Assembly: GCA_019234745.1 (NCBI GenBank)
Contig: JAFAKZ010000249.1
Span: 1 to 6,074 of the forward strand
Direction of reading: 5' to 3'
DNA from: Burkholderiales bacterium
GTDB taxonomy: Bacteria; Pseudomonadota; Gammaproteobacteria; Burkholderiales; Chitinimonadaceae
Length of the DNA: 6,074 bases
The notes below the pieces were generated by a model. The model was not told the DNA's origin and ran no database searches. It was given only the letters and a program-made list of their open reading frames with translations. Positions 1 through 5,533 of this stretch are shown in pieces (the stretch's first letter is position 1; every line of letters starts with the position of its first letter). Made by a program: the position numbers and the translations under genes.

Positions 1-339
1 TCCATCGTGCTGATGGGTGCCGACAATCTGCTACGGCAACAGGTTTCTACCATGCAGCGCGCCGGCTTCGTCTTCCTGTGCGGACTCTTGCACGGCATGG
101 GCTTTGCCGGCGCCGTGGGTAGCGCCGGTTTGTCGAGCAGCCATAAGCTCGCCAGCATCGCCGGCTTCAACTTCGGCATCGAGCTGGGCCAGGCCACCTT
201 CCTGATCAGCCTCGGCCTCGTGGGCTGGCTGGCGCAACGCCTGTCCAGCGGCACGCAGCGGCTACCTGCGCGCAAGTTGGCTTCTGTGACGGCCGTGGTA
301 TTGGGCTTGGGTATGTTGGGATCACGCATCGTAGGGTAG
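1..339 (+). CDS. HupE/UreJ-like membrane protein, C-terminal part (5' end outside window)
   Basis: The frame is open from the first base and ends at TAG 337-339, leaving 112 residues of a longer protein whose start lies upstream. Three hydrophobic segments are visible at about window residues 21-42, 51-79 and 93-110. The motif GLLHGMGFA (residues 28-36) followed by FNFGIELGQ (56-64) is typical of the HupE/UreJ family, whose members are small polytopic inner-membrane proteins linked to nickel or cobalt uptake for hydrogenase or urease. The conserved His31, Glu61 and Gln64 are the polar residues expected inside the membrane. The pattern resembles the second HupE/UreJ subgroup (HupE_UreJ_2), often found outside hydrogenase operons, so metal transport here is inferred from family only. 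No hydrogenase, urease or metallochaperone gene is visible nearby. The next gene follows in the same direction after 79 bases. Confidence 0.8.
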   Translation, partial: SIVLMGADNLLRQQVSTMQRAGFVFLCGLLHGMGFAGAVGSAGLSSSHKLASIAGFNFGIELGQATFLISLGLVGWLAQRLSSGTQRLPARKLASVTAVVLGLGMLGSRIVG

Positions 340-361
340 CTGTCACCTCCGCCACGGTGTC

Positions 362-401
362 GATAGTAACAGCCTACAAAATCCCGTATGCTGTACCTAT
401 C
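362..401 (+). promoter_or_regulatory. Imperfect inverted repeat, candidate operator/promoter of the MocR gene
   Basis: GATAGTAACAG (362-372) and CTGTACCTATC (391-401) are inverted copies matching at 9 of 11 positions, separated by 18 bases, and end 17 bases before the MocR start codon. A -10-like TATGCT lies at 387-392 between and partly within the arms; no good -35 box is seen. MocR regulators commonly bind repeats in their own promoter region, so autoregulation is plausible. The operator role is inference; the repeat itself is seen. Confidence 0.3.
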
Positions 402-418
402 CCAGCACGGAACCCACC

Positions 419-1846
419 ATGGCCGGCACCGACGCTACCGTCCGCTACCAAGTCCTCGCCGACGATCTGGCTGGCCGCATCGCGCGCGGCCAGCTCAAGC
501 CGGGCGACCGCCTGCCTTCCGTGCGCGAACTCTGCCGCATCCACACGGCCAGCCCAGCCACCGTCACCCATGCCCTGCACCTACTGGAAGACCACAGCCT
601 GATAGAGGCGCGGCCCCGCTCTGGCTTTTTCGTTCGCCGTAAACCACGCCTGATCGCCCCGCCCGAGCAGTGCGCAACACCGGGCCTGCCGCAGACGGTG
701 GAACTGGCCGAGCACCATCGCCTGCTCATGGAGTTCCGCCGCGGTATCGACCGCGACTGGCTGGGCCGCGCCCGCATCGACCCGGCGCTCTACCCCAGCG
801 TGGCACTGCAACGCCATATGACGCAGCTGGCGCGACGCGAGCCAAATCTGCTCGCGCAAGACGTTTCTGCCAATGGCGACCGCGCCCTGTGCGAACAGCT
901 GGCGCGGCGCTCCGTGCTGCTTGGTTGTGACTGGTCTCCCGACGAGATTCTCGTGACGCATGGCGAAACGCAGGCCATCGCCATCGCCCTGCACGTCACG
1001 ACCAAGCCCGGCGACGTCATCGCCATCCAGGCGCCCAGCCATATGTCGCAGTTGAACGTCCTGGAGGTCGAGGGCCGCCAGGTGGTGGAAATCCCCTCGC
1101 ACCCCTGCGATGGCCTCTCGGTCGATGCGCTGGAGATCGCGCTGGAGCGGGGAAATATTGCGGCCTGCGTACTCTCGGCCAACTTCCCCAATCCCACCTG
1201 CAGCTTGATGTCGGACGAGGCCAAGCAGCGCACGGTGACCATATTGGCCGCGCACAAAGTGCCGCTGATCGAGGACGACACAGGCGGCGACCTGTATTTC
1301 GGTGAGCGCCGCCCCCCGCCATTCAAGGCCTTCGACGACACGGGCAACGTCCTGTATTGCTCCGACCTGAGTACCATCCTGGGGACAGGCCTGTCCTTGG
1401 GCTACGTGGTAAGCGGTCGCTATCGCATCGCATTCGAGCATGTACAGACGTCCATCTGCGACCCCGTGCCGCTCCTGTTCCAACGCATGGCGGCAGCCTT
1501 TATGGAAGGCGGCCAGTTCGAGCCTTACCTGCGCCGGCTGCGCCACACGCTGGCAGATAACGTCGCCGCCTACCGCGACCTTATTGCCGAGCATTTCCCC
1601 GTTGGCACCCGCGTTGCCGACACACCCGGCGGCTACCTGCTATGGGCCGAGCTGCCGCGCCAGATCGACACCGCAGAACTGCAACGCCAGGCCCTACCCC
1701 ACGGCATCCACTTCGCCCCAGGCCGCTTCTTCTGCCATCAGCGTGGCTTTGACAACTGCTTGCGCCTGAACGCGGGGCATCTGCTCACACCGGCCATCGA
1801 AGCGTCGATCGCCAAGCTGGGTGAGTTGGCGCACGAACTGGCGTAG
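419..1846 (+). CDS. MocR-type transcriptional regulator (GntR winged helix plus aminotransferase-like domain) lacking the PLP lysine
   Basis: This 475-residue protein has the standard MocR length and order. A GntR winged-helix DNA-binding domain spans about residues 8-74 (PGDRLPSVREL at 28-38, RPRSGFFV at 65-72), and a fold-type I aminotransferase-like domain spans about 110-470. MocR proteins normally bind pyridoxal phosphate and regulate genes such as those for B6, GABA or taurine metabolism. Here the usual SFSK motif that carries the PLP lysine reads DLST (316-319), so Thr319 replaces the lysine. Gly289 stands where the EDDxY tyrosine should be, Ser326 replaces the phosphate-contacting arginine of GLRxG, and the aromatic of SPTYY is His208. 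Asp286, Asn258-Pro259 and the C-terminal Arg449 remain. The reading frame is intact and flanking blocks are well conserved, so it is probably a functional but PLP-independent regulator. ATG 419 is the first in-frame Met and places the winged helix correctly; there is no clear Shine-Dalgarno sequence. No divergent target gene is adjacent, so its regulon is unknown. Confidence 0.9.
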   Translation: MAGTDATVRYQVLADDLAGRIARGQLKPGDRLPSVRELCRIHTASPATVTHALHLLEDHSLIEARPRSGFFVRRKPRLIAPPEQCATPGLPQTVELAEHHRLLMEFRRGIDRDWLGRARIDPALYPSVALQRHMTQLARREPNLLAQDVSANGDRALCEQLARRSVLLGCDWSPDEILVTHGETQAIAIALHVTTKPGDVIAIQAPSHMSQLNVLEVEGRQVVEIPSHPCDGLSVDALEIALERGNIAACVLSANFPNPTCSLMSDEAKQRTVTILAAHKVPLIEDDTGGDLYFGERRPPPFKAFDDTGNVLYCSDLSTILGTGLSLGYVVSGRYRIAFEHVQTSICDPVPLLFQRMAAAFMEGGQFEPYLRRLRHTLADNVAAYRDLIAEHFPVGTRVADTPGGYLLWAELPRQIDTAELQRQALPHGIHFAPGRFFCHQRGFDNCLRLNAGHLLTPAIEASIAKLGELAHELA

Positions 1847-1855
1847 GAGCCTCTG

Positions 1856-2010
1856 GGGAAGCGCTGCAAAGGCCCACTATCGAGCGTCAGCGAGGGCGGG
1901 GGGAGTGGAATCAATCAGCGATAGCTCGTTGATTTTCTGGCAGCCCAAAGCGCACGGCTCCGCCGGGCGAAAGCTGAAGTTTCAGATTGCCACCATTTGC
2001 AGCGCTTCCC
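1856..2010. repeat. 155-bp element with perfect 15-bp terminal inverted repeats and three internal stem arms
   Basis: GGGAAGCGCTGCAAA at 1856-1870 is the exact reverse complement of 1996-2010. Between the arms the sequence divides almost completely into three further potential stems: CCACT/AGTGG (1874-1878 with 1904-1908), AATCAA/TTGATT (1909-1914 with 1929-1934, with an inner AGC/GCT), and TGGCA/TGCCA (1938-1942 with 1988-1992). The third arm encloses the small hairpin CGGC-TCC-GCCG (1955-1965) and the palindrome CTGAAGTTTCAG (1974-1985). Only a few bases join the arms, giving a closed four-way-junction fold. It starts 9 bases after the MocR stop. No coding potential and no target-site duplication are apparent. 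It could be a miniature inverted-repeat element, a REP/BIME-like repeat, or a structured RNA acting as a 3' end or leader. The pairing is seen; the function is not known. Confidence 0.6.
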
Positions 2011-2017
2011 TAAGCGC
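2002..2017 (+). other. Hairpin overlapping the right arm of the 155-bp element
   Basis: GCGCTT (2002-2007) can pair with AAGCGC (2012-2017) across a 4-base loop CCCT. It shares bases with the right terminal arm of the 155-bp element, so the small hairpin and the long-range stem are mutually exclusive. No T-run follows, so a simple intrinsic terminator is not supported. It may be only an extension of the repeat. Confidence 0.35.
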
Positions 2018-2080
2018 GGCAATATCACCAAGACCCGCCCCATGCGCAGTATTCACAGGAAAAAGCGGCCGAGCGCTCAC

Positions 2081-2086
2081 TAGAAT
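2081..2086 (+). promoter_or_regulatory. Possible -10 box for the hypothetical gene at 2116
   Basis: TAGAAT matches the sigma-70 -10 consensus at five of six positions and lies 29 bases before the start codon. The best -35-like hexamer, TTCACA at 2052-2057, is 23 bases away, longer than the usual 16-18, so the promoter is weakly supported. It lies downstream of the 155-bp element, which would then be outside this transcript. Confidence 0.25.
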
Positions 2087-2115
2087 CGGCTCATACACCT
2101 ATAAGTCGAACATCG

Positions 2116-2781
2116 ATGGCCCGTATGAAATCTTCATCTGGTTCTGACACCGATCGCCGTACGTTTTCCCGCGTCGAGGCTACTGCGGTCGCCACCATCC
2201 TTCTGGTGTGCGGCGCCGTGCTGCTGACCTGGGGCGAATCAGCCGGCTGGCCGCTGATCCTGCTCGCCGGTTTCGCCGTGGCGACACAGCTACAAGCGCC
2301 GGCCGTACCCATCGCCGTCATCACCTGCCCGCCTCCGCTTGAGCGGGAGTCAACCTGGGAAGCGCCCATGCCGCGCGCCCTGGTCGAGGAAACACCGACG
2401 CCGCCCATGCTGGCCGAGGTACCGCATACGCGCCAGATCGTCAACGAGTCTCGGCGGCGCTGGTTCAGTTCGCGCAATATGGATCTGATCGTGTGGCTGG
2501 ATGCCGCCGACCAGGCCAGCGGCTTCCAGCTCTGCTACGACAAGCTGCTGTCCGAAAAGGCCTTCGAGTGGCGGCGCGACATAGGCTGCAAGCATATGAA
2601 TGTGGACGACGGCGAAGACCGGCCGCGCCATCATAAGCGCAGCCCGGTGCTGGTCCCGGACGGCTATTTCGACGCGCGCCGTGTGGCGGCACTGTTTGAC
2701 GAGCAGTCTATGCTGCTGCCGCGCTATCTGTTCGAACTGGTGGCAGGGCAGATCGCCGCGCATCCGAATTTCGCAGGCTAG
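2116..2781 (+). CDS. Membrane-anchored conserved hypothetical protein
   Basis: The 221-residue product has a basic, Ser-rich N-terminus (1-20), two hydrophobic segments (about 22-39 and 45-58) forming a likely membrane hairpin, a Pro-rich linker (about 62-105) and a hydrophilic C-terminal domain (about 110-218). The C-terminal domain carries RRRWFSS (113-119), DLIVWLD (123-129), GFQLCYDK (136-143), VDDGE (163-167) and PVLVPDG (177-183). I recognise this set from uncharacterised proteobacterial proteins, but know no function for it. With a short loop between the two segments, both ends would lie on the same side of the membrane, probably the cytoplasm. ATG 2116 gives the longest version; a second ATG at 2125 is possible, and neither has a clear ribosome-binding site. 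The stop codon overlaps that of the convergent solute-binding protein gene. Coding is supported by the conserved motifs and the absence of a credible competing frame. Confidence 0.75.
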   Translation: MARMKSSSGSDTDRRTFSRVEATAVATILLVCGAVLLTWGESAGWPLILLAGFAVATQLQAPAVPIAVITCPPPLERESTWEAPMPRALVEETPTPPMLAEVPHTRQIVNESRRRWFSSRNMDLIVWLDAADQASGFQLCYDKLLSEKAFEWRRDIGCKHMNVDDGEDRPRHHKRSPVLVPDGYFDARRVAALFDEQSMLLPRYLFELVAGQIAAHPNFAG

Positions 2782-3536
2782 TGCAGGTACTTGTCCTCGA
2801 TAGCCGCCGCCGTGCCATCCTGCTTCATCTTACCCAGCGCCTCGCCTAGCCTGGAGATTAGCGCATCGTCCACCTGCAGGTTGCAGGCCAGGTACAGGTC
2901 GGCCTTGTAGAAGGTGAACAGGGCGGAAATCTGCTGGTCCAGCCCTGCCTTCACCAGCATGTCCTCGCCGCGTGTCTTGCTCGCCGCCCATAGGCCGATG
3001 CGGCCCGCCATCAGCTTGCGCGGGTTCATCTCATCGTCCATGGCCGTTTCAACCTCGAAGCCCTTGGCACGCAGGAAGCTGTCGCGCACGTCGCCGTTAT
3101 AGGTACCGATGGTGTAGGCGTGCGCGTCGTCCAGTTTGTCGAGCTTGTAGTTGCGGTCGCTGCGGCCGAAGAAGGCCCACAGGTCGTAGGCGAGCGGCCC
3201 CACCCATTTGAAACGCGCCTCCCGCTCGGGCCGGCGCGCGGCCGCGTATACACAGGCATTGCCCTGCTGCCCGGCAATCTCCATGGCACGTTTCCAGGGC
3301 AGGAGTTCGATGTCGTAGCGTATGCCGCTACGCTCGAGCATGGCCCGCACCTTGTCGGTCGCGACGCCCACCACCTTGCCGTCCACCAGCATATTGAAGG
3401 GCGGGTTCTGTTCCGTCAGCAGGTGTAGCTCGGGCTCAGCCGCCCGCGCGCTCGCTGCCACAAGCAGCAAGGCGAGCAACCAGGGTCCCCGAACGGCCAA
3501 CGTCCCCATCTTCCTTTTCCCCGCAAAGCCAAGCAT
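2778..3536 (-). CDS. Periplasmic solute-binding protein (SBP_bac_3-like), orphan
   Basis: The 252-residue protein has an N-terminal signal peptide: basic start, hydrophobic core LLALLLVAA (about 20-28) and a likely cleavage after ASARA (residue 32). The mature part resembles family 3 extracellular solute-binding proteins, which catch amino acids or similar polar solutes in the periplasm. Matching blocks are EQNPPFN (42-48), LPWKRAM (79-85), RRPEREARFKWVGPL (101-115) and a C-terminal helix ending EDKYLH. The size fits the family (about 220-260). Met10 (codon at 3507-3509) is a possible alternative start because a purine-rich GGGGAAAAGGAAG precedes it, whereas the first ATG has none; both keep the signal peptide. 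There is no permease or ATPase gene nearby, so it may serve a remote transporter or act as a sensor. Cys95 and Cys218 might form a disulfide. It is divergent from the DUF1272 gene and convergent with the preceding one. Confidence 0.85.
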   Translation of the reverse strand: MLGFAGKRKMGTLAVRGPWLLALLLVAASARAAEPELHLLTEQNPPFNMLVDGKVVGVATDKVRAMLERSGIRYDIELLPWKRAMEIAGQQGNACVYAAARRPEREARFKWVGPLAYDLWAFFGRSDRNYKLDKLDDAHAYTIGTYNGDVRDSFLRAKGFEVETAMDDEMNPRKLMAGRIGLWAASKTRGEDMLVKAGLDQQISALFTFYKADLYLACNLQVDDALISRLGEALGKMKQDGTAAAIEDKYLH

Positions 3537-3540
3537 GATC

Positions 3541-3555
3541 GAGTGCGGATCACTC
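3541..3555 (-). promoter_or_regulatory. Small hairpin just upstream of the solute-binding protein start
   Basis: GAGTG (3541-3545) and CACTC (3551-3555) form a 5-bp stem with a 5-base loop, ending 4 bases before the first ATG on the minus strand. No Shine-Dalgarno sequence is present there, which favours translation from Met10 (3509) or a structured leader. Any regulatory role is speculative. Confidence 0.2.
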
Positions 3556-3633
3556 TACTGCAACCGTCCCATAAAGGCGCCTGCCCAAATCCAGCATAGG
3601 CGACGTGGCGGAACTCTGTTGTAGGTCGAACGA

Positions 3634-3638
3634 AAGGA
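3634..3638 (+). promoter_or_regulatory. Ribosome-binding site of the DUF1272 gene
   Basis: AAGGA ends 11 bases before ATG 3650, slightly long but inside a purine-rich run. It supports ATG 3650 over an in-frame GTG at 3605, which would add 15 residues unlike the family. Confidence 0.45.
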
Positions 3639-3649
3639 AGAAAACCGTC

Positions 3650-3895
3650 ATGCTGCAACTCCGCCCCAACTGCGAATGCTGCAATATCGACCTGCCGCCC
3701 GATAGCAGTGATGCACGCATCTGCAGCTTCGAATGCACCTTCTGCGCCGACTGCGTAGCGAAGCGCTTGGGCGGTGTCTGCCCGAACTGTGGCGGCGAAT
3801 TAGTCGCACGGCCGCGCCGGCCCGCCGACAAGCTGGCAAAGTATCCTGCCTCGACCGAGCGGGTCTACAAGACCGGTGGCTGCGCGACGCGCTGA
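3650..3895 (+). CDS. DUF1272 family cysteine-rich small protein
   Basis: The 81-residue product matches the DUF1272 family over nearly its full length: LRPNCECC (4-11), ICSFECTFCADC (24-35), GGVCPNCGGELVARP (41-55) and KLAKYPAS (61-68). Eight cysteines in this core (8, 10, 11, 25, 29, 32, 35, 44) plus Cys47 look like one or two zinc-binding knuckles. The protein is predicted to be cytoplasmic, with no signal peptide. The family's function is unknown; binding of a metal, nucleic acid or protein partner is possible, but nothing here decides it. The last residues (about 72-81) go slightly past the conserved part and include an extra Cys78. The start is ATG 3650, directly before the conserved LRPNCECC. 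It is followed 39 bases later by the glutathione transferase gene in the same direction, so the two may be co-transcribed. Confidence 0.9.
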   Translation: MLQLRPNCECCNIDLPPDSSDARICSFECTFCADCVAKRLGGVCPNCGGELVARPRRPADKLAKYPASTERVYKTGGCATR

Positions 3896-3934
3896 TCGGC
3901 ATACGGTCATCTTCGCCACTTGCGATACGCTTTC

Positions 3935-4570
3935 ATGAGTTCAACACCCCTACTCTATCAAGGCACGCTTTCGTCCTCGTCCTGGCGCCTGCGCATCGCG
4001 CTGGCGCTCAAGGGCATCGCCTACGAATCGGTGCGCATCGACATCAGCCGCGATGAGCAGCTCAAGCCGGAATTCAGCCCCGTGCTGCCCGCGCGCCAGG
4101 TTCCTTGCCTCGCCATCGACGGCCAGCTGCTATACCAGAGCGTCGCCATCCTGGAGTACCTGGAGGAAACGCGCCCAACGCCGCGCTTGCTGCCGAGCAA
4201 CCCTGCCGCCCGCGCCCAAGTACGCGCCGTGGTCGAGGTGATCAACTCCGTCATCCAGCCGCTGCACAACACGCCTGTACGCAAACGCCTGCAGGCGCAG
4301 TTTGGCCTGAGTGTGGAGGATGGCAACGCCTGGTCGCGCTACTGGATAGAGCACCGCTTCGATGATCTGGAAAGGCAAATCCAGACCACGCGTGGCGAGT
4401 ACTGCTTTGGCGACGAAGTGACGCTGGCCGACGTGTTCCTCTACCCGCAAGTCGCCTCCACTGTGCGTTTCGACGCCGATATGTCACGCTTCCCAAACCT
4501 TGCCGCCATCTGCGCCAATCTGCGTACGCTGCCCGCGTTCCGCGACAGTCACCCGCCCGAGCTGCAATAG
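3935..4570 (+). CDS. maiA: Zeta-class glutathione S-transferase, probable maleylacetoacetate isomerase
   Basis: This 211-residue protein has a thioredoxin-like N-terminal domain (about 5-85) and an all-helical C-terminal domain (about 90-208). It follows zeta-class GSTs closely: SSSSWRLRIALALKG (13-27), QVPCLAIDG (55-63), the glutathione-contacting QS pair (68-69), EETRPTPRLLP (77-87), GDEVTLAD (159-166) and PQVASTVRF (171-179). Maleylacetoacetate isomerase converts maleylacetoacetate to fumarylacetoacetate in tyrosine and phenylalanine breakdown, using glutathione in the cytosol. The zeta motif SSCS reads SSSS, so the active-site cysteine is serine (residue 15), and LNP before QVP has become VLP. 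These changes and the absence of fumarylacetoacetase or homogentisate dioxygenase genes leave room for another GST role. The start is ATG 3935; an in-frame TTG at 3920 adds five unsupported residues. No clear ribosome-binding site is seen, which fits coupling to the upstream DUF1272 gene. Confidence 0.8.
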   Translation: MSSTPLLYQGTLSSSSWRLRIALALKGIAYESVRIDISRDEQLKPEFSPVLPARQVPCLAIDGQLLYQSVAILEYLEETRPTPRLLPSNPAARAQVRAVVEVINSVIQPLHNTPVRKRLQAQFGLSVEDGNAWSRYWIEHRFDDLERQIQTTRGEYCFGDEVTLADVFLYPQVASTVRFDADMSRFPNLAAICANLRTLPAFRDSHPPELQ

Positions 4571-4614
4571 CTGGATCGGCACGGCAGCATCGCCTAGATT
4601 GAATAAATTGAGCC

Positions 4615-4619
4615 GGGAG
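4615..4619 (+). promoter_or_regulatory. Ribosome-binding site of the second solute-binding protein
   Basis: GGGAG lies 6 bases before ATG 4626 and fixes this start. Longer in-frame versions would run into the GST gene and place non-hydrophobic sequence ahead of the signal peptide. An AT-rich patch with TAGATT (4595-4600) lies just upstream and may hold a -10 box, but no convincing -35 is seen. Confidence 0.55.
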
Positions 4620-4625
4620 AAAGCA

Positions 4626-5483
4626 ATGAGGGTGCGACGCTGGATGCGATGGCTGGCATTCATCCTGCCGGTGTTCACTATCGCCGCCGGCAACACGCTC
4701 ATCTATCCGCTCCACCAGGCCGACAAGGACCCGCAGCTGCCCTATGTGCTGGACGTGCTGCGCCTGGCCATACGCGAGAGCGGCGTCGACTACCGGCTGG
4801 TGCCCAGCAAGGAAAAGATGGTGCAGAGCCGCGAGATCGCGGACCTCAGCGCCGGCCGCGGCAATATCGACATCCTGTGGACCATGACCAGCCCGGAGCG
4901 CGAGCAGGCGCTGCTGCCCATCCGCGTACCCATCGACCGTGGCCTGATAGGCTGGCGCGTGGGCCTGGTTCAGCAACAACGGCGCGAGCTGTTCGACCAC
5001 GTCGGCACCCTAGCCGACCTGGCTGGCTTCGCTGCCGGCCAGATGCATGACTGGCCCGACACCACCATCCTGCGCGGCAACGGCCTGAAGGTGGAGACGA
5101 CGGACCAGTACGAGAGCCTGTTCAAGATGCTGAGTGCAGGCCGCTTCGACTACTTTCCCCGCTCCATCATCGAAGTCAGCGACGAATGGGCATCGCACCG
5201 CCGGCTCGAACTGGCGATCGAACCCCACCTGCTGATCCGCTACCCTACGGCCTTCTATTTCTTCGTCAGCCGCAACCGGCCTGACCTGGCGCAAGCCCTG
5301 GAGCGCGGCCTGCAGACCGCCGCACGAGACGGCCAACTCAAGGCGCTGTTCTACCGCTACGTCGCGGGCGTATTGAAGGCGCTGGACGTGAACCACCGCA
5401 CGGTGATCGAACTGAAGAACCCGCTATTGCCGCCGGGCACGCCGTTTGACCATGCGGAGTATTGGTATCGCGTTGGGGAATAG
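4626..5483 (+). CDS. Secreted solute-binding-like protein (type 2 periplasmic binding fold), orphan
   Basis: The 285-residue protein begins with a strongly basic segment (MRVRRWMRW) and a hydrophobic core (about 10-21), forming a signal peptide with likely cleavage near residue 22. The mature part has the layout of family 3-type periplasmic binding proteins: a first lobe with VLDVLRLAIRESG (41-53), an R(E)-x-L-x-G-x-x-DILWT stretch (69-86), SPEREQALLPIRVPIDRGLIGWR (89-111) at the hinge, a second lobe, and a C-terminal helical pair with LERGLQTAARDGQLKALFYRY (225-245). The phrase DILWTMTS followed by LPIRVPIxxGLIGWR marks a subgroup of uncharacterised proteobacterial proteins of this length. 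The ligand is unknown. The gene lies 55 bases after the GST gene, with its own good ribosome-binding site, and is convergent with tgt. No permease or signalling domain gene adjoins it. Confidence 0.8.
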   Translation: MRVRRWMRWLAFILPVFTIAAGNTLIYPLHQADKDPQLPYVLDVLRLAIRESGVDYRLVPSKEKMVQSREIADLSAGRGNIDILWTMTSPEREQALLPIRVPIDRGLIGWRVGLVQQQRRELFDHVGTLADLAGFAAGQMHDWPDTTILRGNGLKVETTDQYESLFKMLSAGRFDYFPRSIIEVSDEWASHRRLELAIEPHLLIRYPTAFYFFVSRNRPDLAQALERGLQTAARDGQLKALFYRYVAGVLKALDVNHRTVIELKNPLLPPGTPFDHAEYWYRVGE

Positions 5484-5496
5484 GTACAGACCCCGG

Positions 5497-5517
5497 GTGA
5501 AATGTGAAACGTGATTC
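5497..5517 (+). repeat. Tandem heptamers GTGAAAN
   Basis: Three head-to-tail heptamers, GTGAAAT, GTGAAAC and the degenerate GTGATTC, begin 14 bases after the solute-binding gene's stop. The same heptamer appears once at 5535-5541 and twice inverted at 5569-5582. Copy number is small, but the shared unit on both sides of the intergenic region is unlikely to be chance. Confidence 0.5.
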
Positions 5518-5530
5518 GCCGCTTCGCGGC
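5518..5530. terminator. Compact GC hairpin, possible terminator between convergent genes
   Basis: GCCGC (5518-5522), loop TTC, GCGGC (5526-5530) form a perfect 5-bp GC stem 34 bases after the stop at 5483. No T-run follows on either strand, so termination is only a possibility. Confidence 0.3.
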
Positions 5531-5533
5531 ATC

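Noticed and set aside
1283..1375. Frameshift or sequencing error explaining the missing PLP lysine
   Set aside because: The frame is continuous with conserved residues on both sides of each altered site, and several separate positions are changed.
581..1594. A 337-codon open frame antisense to the MocR gene
   Set aside because: It is a GC-driven shadow of a strongly conserved regulator; its translation shows no recognisable domain.
1856..2010. tRNA or tRNA-like gene because of the cloverleaf-like arms
   Set aside because: The outer stem is 15 bp, arm lengths are wrong, and there is no T-loop signature or anticodon arm.
3605..3649. GTG 3605 as start of the DUF1272 gene
   Set aside because: The family begins at the MLxLRPNCECC block; the extra 15 residues are unlike it and would overlap the ribosome-binding site.
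4500..4625. Extended start for the second solute-binding protein inside the GST gene
   Set aside because: ATG 4626 has a well-placed GGGAG and starts a typical signal peptide; the extension is a shadow of the GST frame.
4251..5000. A 249-codon minus-strand open frame across the GST and second solute-binding genes
   Set aside because: It spans two real genes and their gap, and its product is low-complexity Arg/Ala-rich sequence without family motifs.
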